A stretch of DNA of 64,000 nucleotides from an uncultured Salinisphaerales bacterium (GCA_913055805.1 CAJXLF010000005.1:124001-188000); one strand, 5' to 3'. Numbered from the stretch's first letter, positions 16,341-24,300 are shown. The notes: generated by a model from the letters alone, not told the origin. A program made the numbers and translations.

Positions 16341-18538
16341 GCGGCGACCAACCTTTTCCCACCAACTACCAGGACCCGGGCGAAAAACGTAACCCCGAAC
16401 TGGTTGACCTTTTTCAGCTGATCGGTGTTTTCTGGGAAGCCAAATGGCACATCATGGGACTGACTTTTGTCGGCATCATGCTTGTCAGCCTGTACCTGAT
16501 CAAGGCTGATTCCATCTACCGGGCTACGGTGCGGATGATTATCGAGCCAGACGCCTACAATGTCCTGGAAATTGAAAAGCTCTATAACCGTGAGCAGGCA
16601 AGCTACCTCTATTTCATGACTGAGGCGCAGATTCTTCAGTCCAGGGAGATGGCAGCTCGTGTGGTGAATCGGCTGGATCTACTGGACAACGAAATTTTCT
16701 ATGAGCCGCCCAAGGAAGATAAAAAGCGGCGCATCGATGTCTATCTTGACGAGTTCCGCACATTGCTTGGCAGTGCGCCGGAGCCGGAAATTGAAAGAAC
16801 GCCACTGCAGCAGGCCGTCGATACTTTTCTTGAGGCTATCAGTGTTGAATTCGTACCGAGCACGAATCTGATGGATTTGCATGTGGATCTCGAGGATCCC
16901 GTGCTGGCGGCAGAAATCGCCAATGTCCTGTCTGACGAGTATCTGCGTTACGGTCTGGAAGAGCAGCTGAAACTCTCAAGTGAGGCTTCAGACTGGCTGG
17001 ATCAGCGTTTGCAGGAGGCCCGAGGTGATTTGCGCGAATCAGAGAGTGCGCTCTTGCAGTTTTATGATCAGGAGGAGCTTGTCAGCGTAAAAGCTGCGAG
17101 GGGAATCCTGGAAAGTGAACTGGCCGACAATGCGCATCGCTATCGAGAAGCCGTGCGCAAGAAGGCCGAACTGGAAAACGTCTACCGCCTGATCGTCAAG
17201 GCAGGCGGAGACTGGGAACTGCTGCAGGGTGTGCCCCGGGTTCAAGATGAACCCCTGGTTATCCAGACCAAAACCAGTTTTCTCAAGGCCCGTGAACTGG
17301 TCAGCCAGCTTTCTGCGCGCTATGGGCCCAAGCATCCGCGCATGATAACCGCACAGGCGCAACTGGATGAAGCAAGAGATGCCTACAAGAAACAGTTGGT
17401 GATCGCGGCTGAGGGTATACGTTCTGATTATGAAATAGCCAGCGAAACGGCATCAGCACTGCAATCAATTACTGATAAGTCCAGATCCCAGATCAAATCA
17501 CTGGATCGAAATCAGGCCGAGCTCGAGTCTCTTGAGCGTGATGTAGAGGCCAATCGCGAGTTATATCAGACGCTTTTCTCACGCATGAAAGAAACAGGCG
17601 TAGCAGACAAGCTGGATTTCAAGACCGCCCGGGTGATTGATGAAGCAACGCCTCCGGTGAAGCCGATAAAACCCAATGCGGCGCTGGTTCTCATGATGGG
17701 ATCCATCGGCGGCTTTATCTTTGGCGTTCTGCTGGCCCTATTGAGATTCCTGTTGAACAACACGATCCTGGACCCGGAAGACCTGGAACGTCTGAGCGGC
17801 CGGCCGTTACTGAGTGTATTGCCTTACGAACGTTCTGGCGTGGGTCATCCTGGCCGCATGGCGAAAATGGAAGTTGAGCACAGTAACACTGCATTTTCCG
17901 AAGGCATCAGGAACATCCGCACCAGCATACTTCTGGCGGATGATGCCAAGAAGAACAAGAAGGTCATGATTACCTCTTCTGTACCTTCGGAAGGCAAGAC
18001 CAGTGTGGCGATCAATCTGGCGATCGCCATGGGCAAGATGGAGAAGGTTCTGCTGGTGGAAACAGACCTGCGCCGGCCCAGTATCACCAAATGTCTCAAT
18101 ATCGTCACTCAGGGAAATGGTATTTTCACCCTGATGGCGCAGAAAGCGCAGCTTTCGGAATGTATTACCCGTTATGAGGAGGGGGGGATTGATGTGTTGC
18201 CTGCGGGTAGGGGCGGTCACAACCCTGCGGAACTGATTGCTTCGCTTCGATTCAGGCACCTGGTGGATATTCTCGAATCACAGTACGACCGCATCATTTT
18301 CGACTCTGCGCCTTGTCAGGCCGTCAGCGACCCTCTCATGCTTTCCAGAGTCAGTGACGCGGTCATATTCCTGGTCAGGGCGGACGATACCAAAACAGAT
18401 CTCGTACTCGACTCGATCAAGAAGATCAGAATGGCGCAGGCCAATCTTCTCGGTACGGTGCTGAATCAGTACGTGCCCAAGCGCGGCCAGGATTACCGGT
18501 ACCAGTATTACCGGGAGTACTACAGCGCAGCGACCTGA
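16337..18538 (+). CDS. Wzc-type polysaccharide co-polymerase and tyrosine autokinase
   Basis: This 733-residue inner-membrane protein controls chain length and export. It has the Wzz domain with its first membrane segment near residues 35-55, a long coiled-coil periplasmic region (about 190-440), a second membrane segment near 450-475, and a cytoplasmic BY-kinase domain. The Walker A-type TSSVPSEGKTS is near 548, Walker A' LLVETDLRRP near 574 (Glu where Asp is usual), and Walker B IIFDSAP near 653. The C-terminus carries a tyrosine cluster (YRYQYYREYY), the autophosphorylation tail that regulates oligomer assembly. It starts at TTG 16337, overlapping the OPX stop. Its TGA overlaps the next ATG by one base. 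Confidence 0.95.
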   Translation: MSGDQPFPTNYQDPGEKRNPELVDLFQLIGVFWEAKWHIMGLTFVGIMLVSLYLIKADSIYRATVRMIIEPDAYNVLEIEKLYNREQASYLYFMTEAQILQSREMAARVVNRLDLLDNEIFYEPPKEDKKRRIDVYLDEFRTLLGSAPEPEIERTPLQQAVDTFLEAISVEFVPSTNLMDLHVDLEDPVLAAEIANVLSDEYLRYGLEEQLKLSSEASDWLDQRLQEARGDLRESESALLQFYDQEELVSVKAARGILESELADNAHRYREAVRKKAELENVYRLIVKAGGDWELLQGVPRVQDEPLVIQTKTSFLKARELVSQLSARYGPKHPRMITAQAQLDEARDAYKKQLVIAAEGIRSDYEIASETASALQSITDKSRSQIKSLDRNQAELESLERDVEANRELYQTLFSRMKETGVADKLDFKTARVIDEATPPVKPIKPNAALVLMMGSIGGFIFGVLLALLRFLLNNTILDPEDLERLSGRPLLSVLPYERSGVGHPGRMAKMEVEHSNTAFSEGIRNIRTSILLADDAKKNKKVMITSSVPSEGKTSVAINLAIAMGKMEKVLLVETDLRRPSITKCLNIVTQGNGIFTLMAQKAQLSECITRYEEGGIDVLPAGRGGHNPAELIASLRFRHLVDILESQYDRIIFDSAPCQAVSDPLMLSRVSDAVIFLVRADDTKTDLVLDSIKKIRMAQANLLGTVLNQYVPKRGQDYRYQYYREYYSAAT

Positions 18539-19227
18539 TGGCCTGGGTCGGTCGCTTCGTTTTAGCTTTTGCCGTTGCGGCACTCTTTGGCGCACTGGCA
18601 TTTCAGAACTGGCAAAACCTCGATGCTGAGCGACATTATCTGAAGGCCGGTCGTGCCCTGATCGCCGGCAATAATCATGTTGCCCGGGACCATGCCGAGC
18701 AAGCTGTGCTCGGGAACAATAAGAATGCTGATTATTGGGGCAGGCTGGCGGAGGCCGAATGGCGACTCGAACGCTATCGCATGGCGCTTTTTGCGCTGGA
18801 GAGAGCAACGAAGGTAAATCCCGAGTGGCCAACTTACTGGGGACATCTTGCATTCCGGCGTGCCTTGCTGGGGTTGGGCGTTGGTGAGGCCTGGGACAGG
18901 GCGTTCCGGAGCGGGCGCACCTTGCCCAGCGTGCAATTGAGTCTCGCGCTGGCCGCTGTGATCGACAGCAGTGAACAAGAAGGGGAAGAAGCACTGATTC
19001 GTGAAGTCTGGCAGGGAAACCTTGCCAGACAGTTCCTGATTGTTGTCTCTCGATTTGGTCTCGACACCAGAGTTTGCACAGCTTATCCGGGCCTTATGGA
19101 ACTCACACTGGATTACTGCACCAAGGCACGCGCTTTCCGCCAGATATGCGCCCGGGCCGACGCTTCCGAGAAGGCCCGGGAGGTATGCCGGGCGGGTATG
19201 GAATTCATCTACGGCACGGGTAACTGA
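18538..19227 (+). CDS. Membrane-anchored TPR-like protein of unknown role in the polysaccharide cluster
   Basis: This 229-residue protein begins with a single hydrophobic segment (residues 5-23, FVLAFAVAALFGALAF) that is probably an N-terminal anchor leaving the rest in the periplasm. Residues 30-115 contain helix pairs in the TPR pattern: AERHYLKAGRALIAGNNHVA, AEAEWRLERYRMALFALERATKVNPEWP. The C-terminal part has five Cys residues (near 180-225) that could form disulphides. I do not recognise a named family. Its position between the co-polymerase/kinase and a polymerase/ligase, with TGATG coupling to the former, suggests a scaffold for the assembly or export complex. That function is inference from context only. 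Confidence 0.8.
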   Translation: MAWVGRFVLAFAVAALFGALAFQNWQNLDAERHYLKAGRALIAGNNHVARDHAEQAVLGNNKNADYWGRLAEAEWRLERYRMALFALERATKVNPEWPTYWGHLAFRRALLGLGVGEAWDRAFRSGRTLPSVQLSLALAAVIDSSEQEGEEALIREVWQGNLARQFLIVVSRFGLDTRVCTAYPGLMELTLDYCTKARAFRQICARADASEKAREVCRAGMEFIYGTGN

Positions 19228-19230
19228 ACT

Positions 19231-20616
19231 ATGACGGATTCAGTGCGCAAATCACAGATACTGGAGCGGCTTTTATATGGTCTGCTTCTTATAGGTATTT
19301 TCTGGGCGCCTTTACCCTTTGGCAGCAATACTCCCTGGGCCGAGAGCTTGCTGGGTATTTATTTCACAGGTCTTTGCTGTGCATTCCTTGTTTTTGTGTC
19401 TTTGGGATGGGCCCGTTTCGCCAGTTGGAATGGGCGGGTCTGGGTATTCCTTCTGATCTATCTGCTCTGGGCGCTATGGGTCTCGGTGCCATTGCTGGTA
19501 CACAAGGGTTACATTGATGCGCCTGCTCTGAATGCAGTGGATTATGCCGCCACTCGAAGTGCCTGGTTACTCACTCTGACCTATTTGGCAGCGATGCTGC
19601 TGGTGCTGGGCCTGGTGTCCAGTTCCAGAAGAGTGCGCGGTATTCTCTGGGTCATTGTGATCGGCGGTGTGTTGCAGGCAGTGTACGGGGTTTATATGGT
19701 GACAACCGGCACGGAGTACAGCTTTTTCCGTCCAAAGCAGGCTTATTTCGGCGTCGCCACGGGAACATTCGTTAACCGGAATCACTTCGCCGGCTATCTG
19801 GAACTCAGCCTTGCAGCTGCCTCTGGCCTGGTATTGCCTACCCTTACCACTTATATGCCGGTGAACTGGCGTCGGCGGTTACTGTCGTTTCTGAACTTTT
19901 TCTATGGCCAGAAAGTTTATGTGCGCATGCTCATGATATTGATGGTCATAGGACTTCTTTTATCGCAATCCCGCATGGGTAATACAGCTTTCGTTGCCGC
20001 ACTGCTAACTGCGGCTATTGTGTATCTTTTCGCACGGCGTATGCGGCCTTCGGGTCTGGTTCTGGTCCTGATTGCGAGTGTGCTGATCGTTGATATTTTC
20101 CTGATAGGCCAGTGGTATGGTCTGGAAAAAGTGGCCGAGCGTATTGAACAGACGCGTTTTGAAGCTGAAGCCCGTACCTATCTGACTGCCGAGGTTATGG
20201 ATACTTGGGAGCATCACTCTCCCTATGGAGTCGGGCTGGGCGGATTTACTACAGTATTTCAGCACCATAGGCAGTTACCATCCCCACGCTTCTGGGACCA
20301 TGCGCATAATGACTATTTGCAGTTCCTCATCGAGACCGGATGGCCAGGTGTGGCGTTTCTTGGGGTACTGGTGCTGTACTCGGCTTTTCATGCGTTCAGG
20401 GTGCTCGTGACAAGAAGACGATCCCATAATATGGCCATTGGTTTTGCTGCGATTATGGCCATGGTGAGTATTGGCTTGCACAGTCTGGTTGATTTTAATT
20501 TGCAGATTCCGGCCAATGCGCTGACTCTGCTGGTGCTCATGACCGCTGCCATGGCAGTAAAAGTGAGAAAAAACATACATTTGTCAAAAAACAGGACACC
20601 TCGGGAAACGATGTGA
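19231..20616 (+). CDS. O-antigen ligase/polymerase family membrane protein, second copy
   Basis: This 461-residue protein has about eleven membrane segments and the Wzy_C/WaaL signature. FVNRNHFAGYLELSL near residue 178 is the highly conserved Arg-Asn-His segment of O-antigen ligase-family proteins, SQSRMGNTAFVAALL near 245 is typical of the following helix, and WDHAHNDYLQFLIETGWPGV near 350 contains the periplasmic-loop His thought to be catalytic. It starts three bases after the TPR gene. The RNHFAG form occurs in WaaL ligases and in Wzy enzymes of exopolysaccharide loci; with no lipid A-core genes nearby, a polymerase role is more likely here. It differs greatly from the first copy at 10508-11794. 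Confidence 0.92.
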   Translation: MTDSVRKSQILERLLYGLLLIGIFWAPLPFGSNTPWAESLLGIYFTGLCCAFLVFVSLGWARFASWNGRVWVFLLIYLLWALWVSVPLLVHKGYIDAPALNAVDYAATRSAWLLTLTYLAAMLLVLGLVSSSRRVRGILWVIVIGGVLQAVYGVYMVTTGTEYSFFRPKQAYFGVATGTFVNRNHFAGYLELSLAAASGLVLPTLTTYMPVNWRRRLLSFLNFFYGQKVYVRMLMILMVIGLLLSQSRMGNTAFVAALLTAAIVYLFARRMRPSGLVLVLIASVLIVDIFLIGQWYGLEKVAERIEQTRFEAEARTYLTAEVMDTWEHHSPYGVGLGGFTTVFQHHRQLPSPRFWDHAHNDYLQFLIETGWPGVAFLGVLVLYSAFHAFRVLVTRRRSHNMAIGFAAIMAMVSIGLHSLVDFNLQIPANALTLLVLMTAAMAVKVRKNIHLSKNRTPRETM

Positions 20617-20622
20617 GATAAT
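20614..20622 (+). promoter_or_regulatory. Possible extended -10 promoter before the FecR-domain gene
   Basis: The sequence TGAGATAAT fits an extended -10 (TGn plus GATAAT). It overlaps the end of the upstream polymerase/ligase gene and lies 30 bases before the next ATG. No good -35 is present at 17 bases, which is acceptable for extended -10 promoters. It would allow separate expression of the FecR-domain protein. The call is tentative. Confidence 0.3.
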
Positions 20623-20651
20623 CGCGTGGCACTTAGCAATAGGGGCAGGAG

Positions 20652-21455
20652 ATGGAGCAGATGATAAGGAAATTAGCTCTGGCAGCGGCGTTATTCATGG
20701 CAAGTGGTTATGCTGCTGCCTACGCACAGGATGCGGCGGGCTATACATTACACAAGCGCGGGCATGCTGAGGTTCAGCGTAATGCCCAGGCTATCGGTGT
20801 TAGTGAGGGCGATCCTATCGTTACAGGTGACAGATTGGTCACGCTTTTCGATGGTTACCTGGAAGCACTTCTTGCGGATGAATCTGCAATGGTGATGAGG
20901 CCTTCGTCCGAGCTTTCTGTCCTGGCAAACAATTATTCACCAGAATCACAAAAAGGTGACATTCGCCTGGCCTTGAGCAAGGGAGGCGTACGCATAGTTT
21001 CCGGGTCGGCAAGTCACTCCGGGCAAAGCCGATTTGTGATTGAAACGAGTCAGGGTGCAGTGAGTCCGCAGGGTACGGATTTCATCAGTTTCATCTGTGC
21101 CGGGGATTGCGCTGCCATTGATGAATCGATGGCCGATGGTTTGTATGTGAGTGTCGCTGAAGGGGCGGTGCAGCTGGTTAACAGCGCCGGTTCCTTGTCG
21201 GTGCCTGCGGGCAGTGTTGCTTTTGCCGCGAATGATCAAACGGCGCCGGCGATAGTCAATATCAATCTCGCGGCTCTTGAAGGTGAATATGACTTCACGT
21301 TTGGAGGATTCGCCTCGGGTGTGGAAGTGTATCCTGAGTTGACCAACGGAATACCTAACCGACCCATTAATCCGCCCGGACCACCTAACAACCCACCTCC
21401 CAACAATCCGCCGCCGGTGATTCCGCCGCCGGATCCACCTGCAAGTCCATCCTGA
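20652..21455 (+). CDS. Secreted FecR-domain protein with proline-rich C-terminus
   Basis: This 267-residue protein has a signal peptide (LALAAALFMASGYAAAYA, cut before QDA) and then a FecR-like domain from about residue 50 to 160: GDPIVTGDRLVTLFDGYLEALLADES, a run of alternating beta strands, and SRFVIETSQGAVSPQGTDF. The C-terminal 30 residues are almost all Pro and Asn with little else (NPPGPPNNPPP type), a flexible tail. It has no membrane helix, so it is not a sigma-factor regulator of the usual FecR kind, and no sigma gene is next to it. Secreted FecR proteins occur in exopolysaccharide loci, but the role is unknown. ATG 20652 follows GGCAGGAG; an in-frame ATG lies nine bases further in. 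Confidence 0.85.
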   Translation: MEQMIRKLALAAALFMASGYAAAYAQDAAGYTLHKRGHAEVQRNAQAIGVSEGDPIVTGDRLVTLFDGYLEALLADESAMVMRPSSELSVLANNYSPESQKGDIRLALSKGGVRIVSGSASHSGQSRFVIETSQGAVSPQGTDFISFICAGDCAAIDESMADGLYVSVAEGAVQLVNSAGSLSVPAGSVAFAANDQTAPAIVNINLAALEGEYDFTFGGFASGVEVYPELTNGIPNRPINPPGPPNNPPPNNPPPVIPPPDPPASPS

Positions 21456-21476
21456 ATGGAGAAGTAGGAATCTGAT

Positions 21477-21553
21477 TGGTCGGGGTGAGAGGATTCGAAC
21501 CTCCGGCCCCTGCCTCCCGAAGACAGTGCTCTACCAGGCTGAGCTACACCCCG
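21477..21553 (-). tRNA. tRNA-Pro (anticodon CGG)
   Basis: Read on the minus strand, the 77 bases fold into a full cloverleaf: acceptor CGGGGTG pairing with CACCCCG, D arm with AGCCTGGTAGA, anticodon stem CTGTC/GGCAG around loop TTCGGGA (anticodon CGG), and T arm with GGTTCGAATCC. Discriminator A and an encoded 3' CCA are present. The 5' end is two bases from the ispB stop, so the tRNA is probably processed from the ispB transcript. The 3' end faces the FecR gene 21 bases away, with no clear terminator between. Confidence 0.97.
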
Positions 21554-21555
21554 TT

Positions 21556-22524
21556 CTAGAAAGTACGTGAAACAGCGAAGCGGGCCAGGTCGGCCAGCGA
21601 AGATTTGCAAGGCGATTCGGGAATCGGCGCGAGGGCGGCGATAGCCTTGTCTGCTTCCTGTTCGGCGCGGGCGGAAGTGTACGCGATTGCCCCAGTGGAT
21701 TCAATCGCCTCGAGCACTTCCTGCATGCGTTCACGGCTACCGTTGCGAATGGCTTCCTGAACCAGGGAAACCTGTGCCGTGGTGCCGTGTTGCATGACGT
21801 GAATCAGGGGAAGCGTAGGTTTGCCTTCGGCCAGGTCATCCCCCAGATTTTTGCCCAGATTCTTGACGTCCGCGTTGTAATCCAATGCGTCGTCTATCAG
21901 CTGAAACGCAGTGCCCAGATGCAACCCATAATCGGCCATGGCCTTTTGCAGCGATTCATCCGCTCCTGCCAAATGTGCGCCCAGTCGGGTGCCAGCCTGG
22001 AACAGAACAGCGGTCTTGCGCCAGACAACTTCCATATAGCGCGTTTCATCGACCTCGGGATCATGCACATTCAATAGCTGAAGAACCTCGCCCTCGGCAA
22101 TGGTGTTGGTGGTATCGGCCAGTGTCTTCATCACCGCCATGCTTTCCAGATCCACCATCATCTGGAAAGCCCGTGAATAGAGGAAGTCGCCGGTCAATAC
22201 GCTCGCTTCATTGCCCCACAAGGCATTGGCCGTGTCCTTGCCCCGGCGCAGGTCAGATCCGTCTACGACATCGTCGTGCAGAAGTGTCGCCGTATGGATG
22301 AATTCGATCACCGCGGCAAGCAGTGCGTGTTGTTGATCCTGCTGCCCACATGCCCTGGCGGCCAGCAGGACAATGGCAGGCCTGAGTCGTTTGCCGCCAC
22401 TGTTGACGATGTACTCGCCAAGTTGGTTGATCAATACGACGTCTGAGCAAAGACGATTGCGAATAATCGCATCAACCAGCTGCATGTCCTCGGCGATGGG
22501 GGAGAGGATGCTTTTAAGGTCCAT
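21556..22524 (-). CDS. ispB: Octaprenyl diphosphate synthase
   Basis: This 322-residue trans-polyprenyl synthase extends farnesyl diphosphate with isopentenyl diphosphate to make the ubiquinone side chain. GGKRLRP near residue 43 binds diphosphate; the first Asp-rich motif is HDDVVD near 84 and the second is QLIDDALDYN near 210; KPTLPLI follows near 234. The length is typical for IspB. Several families make C40 to C50 chains, and the chain length is not certain from sequence. It is transcribed away from the HhH gene; a promoter with -35 TTGACG and -10 TAGCAT lies about 70 bases before its ATG. The usual neighbours rplU-rpmA are not here. Confidence 0.95.
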   Translation of the reverse strand: MDLKSILSPIAEDMQLVDAIIRNRLCSDVVLINQLGEYIVNSGGKRLRPAIVLLAARACGQQDQQHALLAAVIEFIHTATLLHDDVVDGSDLRRGKDTANALWGNEASVLTGDFLYSRAFQMMVDLESMAVMKTLADTTNTIAEGEVLQLLNVHDPEVDETRYMEVVWRKTAVLFQAGTRLGAHLAGADESLQKAMADYGLHLGTAFQLIDDALDYNADVKNLGKNLGDDLAEGKPTLPLIHVMQHGTTAQVSLVQEAIRNGSRERMQEVLEAIESTGAIAYTSARAEQEADKAIAALAPIPESPCKSSLADLARFAVSRTF

Positions 22525-22593
22525 AATTCTTTAGTCCATCGGTGTGGAACGAGGCCCCGGCCTCTGCAGCGATTGCGTAAGTTCTGCGGCGCG

Positions 22594-22622
22594 ATGCTAG
22601 GCAAGGATTGGCATACCGTCAA
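22594..22622 (-). promoter_or_regulatory. Probable ispB promoter
   Basis: On the minus strand, TTGACG (22622-22617) is followed at exactly 17 bases by TAGCAT (22599-22594). It matches sigma-70 at five of six and four of six positions. The predicted start is about 60 bases before the ispB ATG. The -35 box is one arm of an inverted repeat, so a regulator could bind here. Confidence 0.55.
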
Positions 22623-22637
22623 GCACACGGTTGACGG
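22616..22637. repeat. Inverted repeat CCGTCAA-N8-TTGACGG between ispB and the HhH gene
   Basis: The two seven-base arms are exact reverse complements with eight bases between them. Each arm contains a TTGACG hexamer pointing outward: the left arm is the -35 of the ispB promoter, and the right arm could be the -35 for the gene on the other strand, with a weak GATAAC at 22652 at a short 15-base spacing. It may simply be two back-to-back promoters or a shared operator. Confidence 0.6.
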
Positions 22638-22712
22638 CAAGGCCTGGAATAGATAACTTCAGTCATGCCAATAACGGCATCTCATAGAACCAAGATAATA
22701 CGAGGAAACAAA

Positions 22713-22970
22713 ATGAAAGTTATTCGTAATCTATTTGTTGTTATCTCCCTGTTTTTCGCCGCTGCCGCATGGGCTGAGGCCATTAACATCAATACGGCTG
22801 ATGCCGCGACACTCGAGGGTCTGAATGGAATCGGCCCTGCAAAAGCACAGGCGATTATCGAGTACCGTGAGCAAAACGGGCCTTTTGAGTCTGTAGATCA
22901 ACTGGCTGAAGTCGAAGGCATAGGTGGTAAAACCCTGGAAATGCTCAAACCTGAAATCACTATTCAGTAG
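22713..22970 (+). CDS. Small secreted ComEA-type helix-hairpin-helix protein
   Basis: This 85-residue protein has a signal peptide (NLFVVISLFFAAAAWA, cut before EAI) followed by one ComEA-like domain made of two helix-hairpin-helix motifs: ININTADAATLEGLNGIGPAKAQAII and FESVDQLAEVEGIGGKTLEML. Such short proteins bind double-stranded DNA in the periplasm and in some bacteria help pull in DNA during transformation. ATG 22713 follows CGAGG at a proper distance; the frame is open further upstream but the signal peptide starts here. It has its own terminator immediately downstream. No other competence genes are in the window, so a role in DNA uptake is by family only. Confidence 0.92.
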   Translation: MKVIRNLFVVISLFFAAAAWAEAININTADAATLEGLNGIGPAKAQAIIEYREQNGPFESVDQLAEVEGIGGKTLEMLKPEITIQ

Positions 22971-22991
22971 CTATTGCTTCTGTGTTGACTG

Positions 22992-23018
22992 AAAGCCCCG
23001 CCCAGGCGGGGCTTTTTT
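22992..23018 (+). terminator. Intrinsic terminator after the HhH gene
   Basis: AAAGCCCCGCC and GGCGGGGCTTT form an 11-pair stem that runs into a T6 tract. It ends the HhH transcript 20 bases after its stop and insulates the tRNA-Ser gene. Confidence 0.9.
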
Positions 23019-23091
23019 GTGCCTGTTGCAGGTTCAGAAAGGCTATCGAACTGGCCTTGAATGGGTGCTTCAGGTATCCTTAGCGCCCCTC

Positions 23092-23179
23092 GGAGAGGTG
23101 GCTGAGTGGTTGAAAGCGGCGGTCTTGAAAACCGTTAACCCGCAAGGGTTCGGGGGTTCGAATCCCTCCCTCTCCGCCA
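23092..23179 (+). tRNA. tRNA-Ser (anticodon TGA)
   Basis: The 88-base gene has acceptor GGAGAGG pairing with CCTCTCC, a D arm with GGCTGAGTGGTTGAAAG, anticodon loop CTTGAAA (anticodon TGA, reading UCA and related codons), and the long class II variable arm (CCCGCAAGGG region) diagnostic of serine. The T arm has GGTTCGAATCC, with discriminator G and encoded CCA. It stands alone between the HhH terminator and the aldolase gene. Confidence 0.98.
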
Positions 23180-23257
23180 GAGAAATGTTAAGTAAGGTGC
23201 GATACTTCCCAGCGTCACACCGCAGGGTATTCAGATTAGATCCATGGAGTTGAAAAA

Positions 23258-24277
23258 ATGAACGCGCAGACCTTGATCGATACCGCACGCGCGATGGTCG
23301 CCCCGGGTAAAGGTATTCTTGCTGCTGACGAAAGCACGCCGACTATCAAGAAGCGTTTTGACAGTATCGGCGTCGAATCCACTGAAGAGAGCCGTCGAGC
23401 CTACCGTGAAATGCTTTTCACCACGGCAGAGATGGAAAATCATATCAGTGGCGTGATCATGTATGAGGAAACGCTGTTCCAGAGCGCGGCTGACGGAGTT
23501 CCGTTCAGCAAGCTTCTGGCAGACAAGGGTGTTATTCCGGGCATCAAGGTGGATAAGGGCGCCAAGCCACTGGCGGGCGCTGGCGAGGAAAAGGTAACCG
23601 AAGGTCTGGACGGACTTCGCGACCGCTTGATTGAATACCGTAACGCTGGAGCACGCTTTGCCAAATGGCGCGCGGTGATTACCATTGGTGATGGCATTCC
23701 CAGTGATTATTGTATTGCGGCCAATGCCCATGCCCTGGCCCGTTATGCAGCGCTGTGTCAGGAACAGGACATCGTGCCGATCGTGGAACCGGAAGTCCTG
23801 ATGGATGCCGATAACAGCATTGAGGTTTGCCAGGACGTGACGGATCGTACCTTGCAGGCGGTGTTCAACGAGTTGCACACCCAGCGTGTCCTGCTTGAAG
23901 GCATTGTGCTCAAGCCCAATATGGTTATTTCCGGCAAGCAGTGTCCGTCGCAGGCAGGTGTAGAAGAGGTGGCCGCCCGTACTGTGGAAACACTCAAGCG
24001 TCATGTGCCGGCTGCCGTTCCGGGTATTGCCTTCCTTTCAGGCGGGCAGAGCGATGAATTGGCAACTGCGCACCTGAATGCCATGAACCAGCTCGGGCCA
24101 CTGCCATGGTCGCTGACTTTCTCTTACGGGCGTGCCCTGCAGGCACCTGCCCTGAAAGCCTGGGGCGGCAGCGCCGAGAAACTGGGCGCGGGCCAGTTGG
24201 CATTCCAGCACCGCGCGCGTTGTAACGGCGCCGCGGCCGAGGGTGAGTACTCCGACGCTATGGAGAAGGCTGCCTAG
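23258..24277 (+). CDS. Class I fructose-bisphosphate aldolase
   Basis: This 339-residue cytoplasmic enzyme interconverts fructose 1,6-bisphosphate with glyceraldehyde 3-phosphate and dihydroxyacetone phosphate through a Schiff base. It is the eukaryotic-type class I form: [10 protein letters not shown] near residue 18, RFAKWRAVI near 133, and VEPEVLMD near 172. The Schiff-base Lys is in GIVLKPNMV near 218, with FLSGGQSDE near 258 and SYGRALQ near 287 as further signatures. The metal-binding class II motifs are absent. GGAG lies nine bases before the ATG, and a strong terminator follows, so it is probably a single-gene unit. Such aldolases occur in many chemoautotrophic and phototrophic gammaproteobacteria; carbon fixation is not shown by this window. 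Confidence 0.96.
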   Translation: MNAQTLIDTARAMVAPGKGILAADESTPTIKKRFDSIGVESTEESRRAYREMLFTTAEMENHISGVIMYEETLFQSAADGVPFSKLLADKGVIPGIKVDKGAKPLAGAGEEKVTEGLDGLRDRLIEYRNAGARFAKWRAVITIGDGIPSDYCIAANAHALARYAALCQEQDIVPIVEPEVLMDADNSIEVCQDVTDRTLQAVFNELHTQRVLLEGIVLKPNMVISGKQCPSQAGVEEVAARTVETLKRHVPAAVPGIAFLSGGQSDELATAHLNAMNQLGPLPWSLTFSYGRALQAPALKAWGGSAEKLGAGQLAFQHRARCNGAAAEGEYSDAMEKAA

Positions 24278-24300
24278 GCCCCGAGTGCTGAAAAGTCTGG

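Noticed and set aside
21236-21610. Minus-strand frame with a Gly-rich start
   Set aside because: It runs through tRNA-Pro and is the antisense of the Pro-rich FecR tail.
23057-23080. TTGAAT and TATCCT before tRNA-Ser as a promoter
   Set aside because: Only 12 bases separate them. A promoter must exist between the terminator at 23018 and the tRNA, but I could not assign it.
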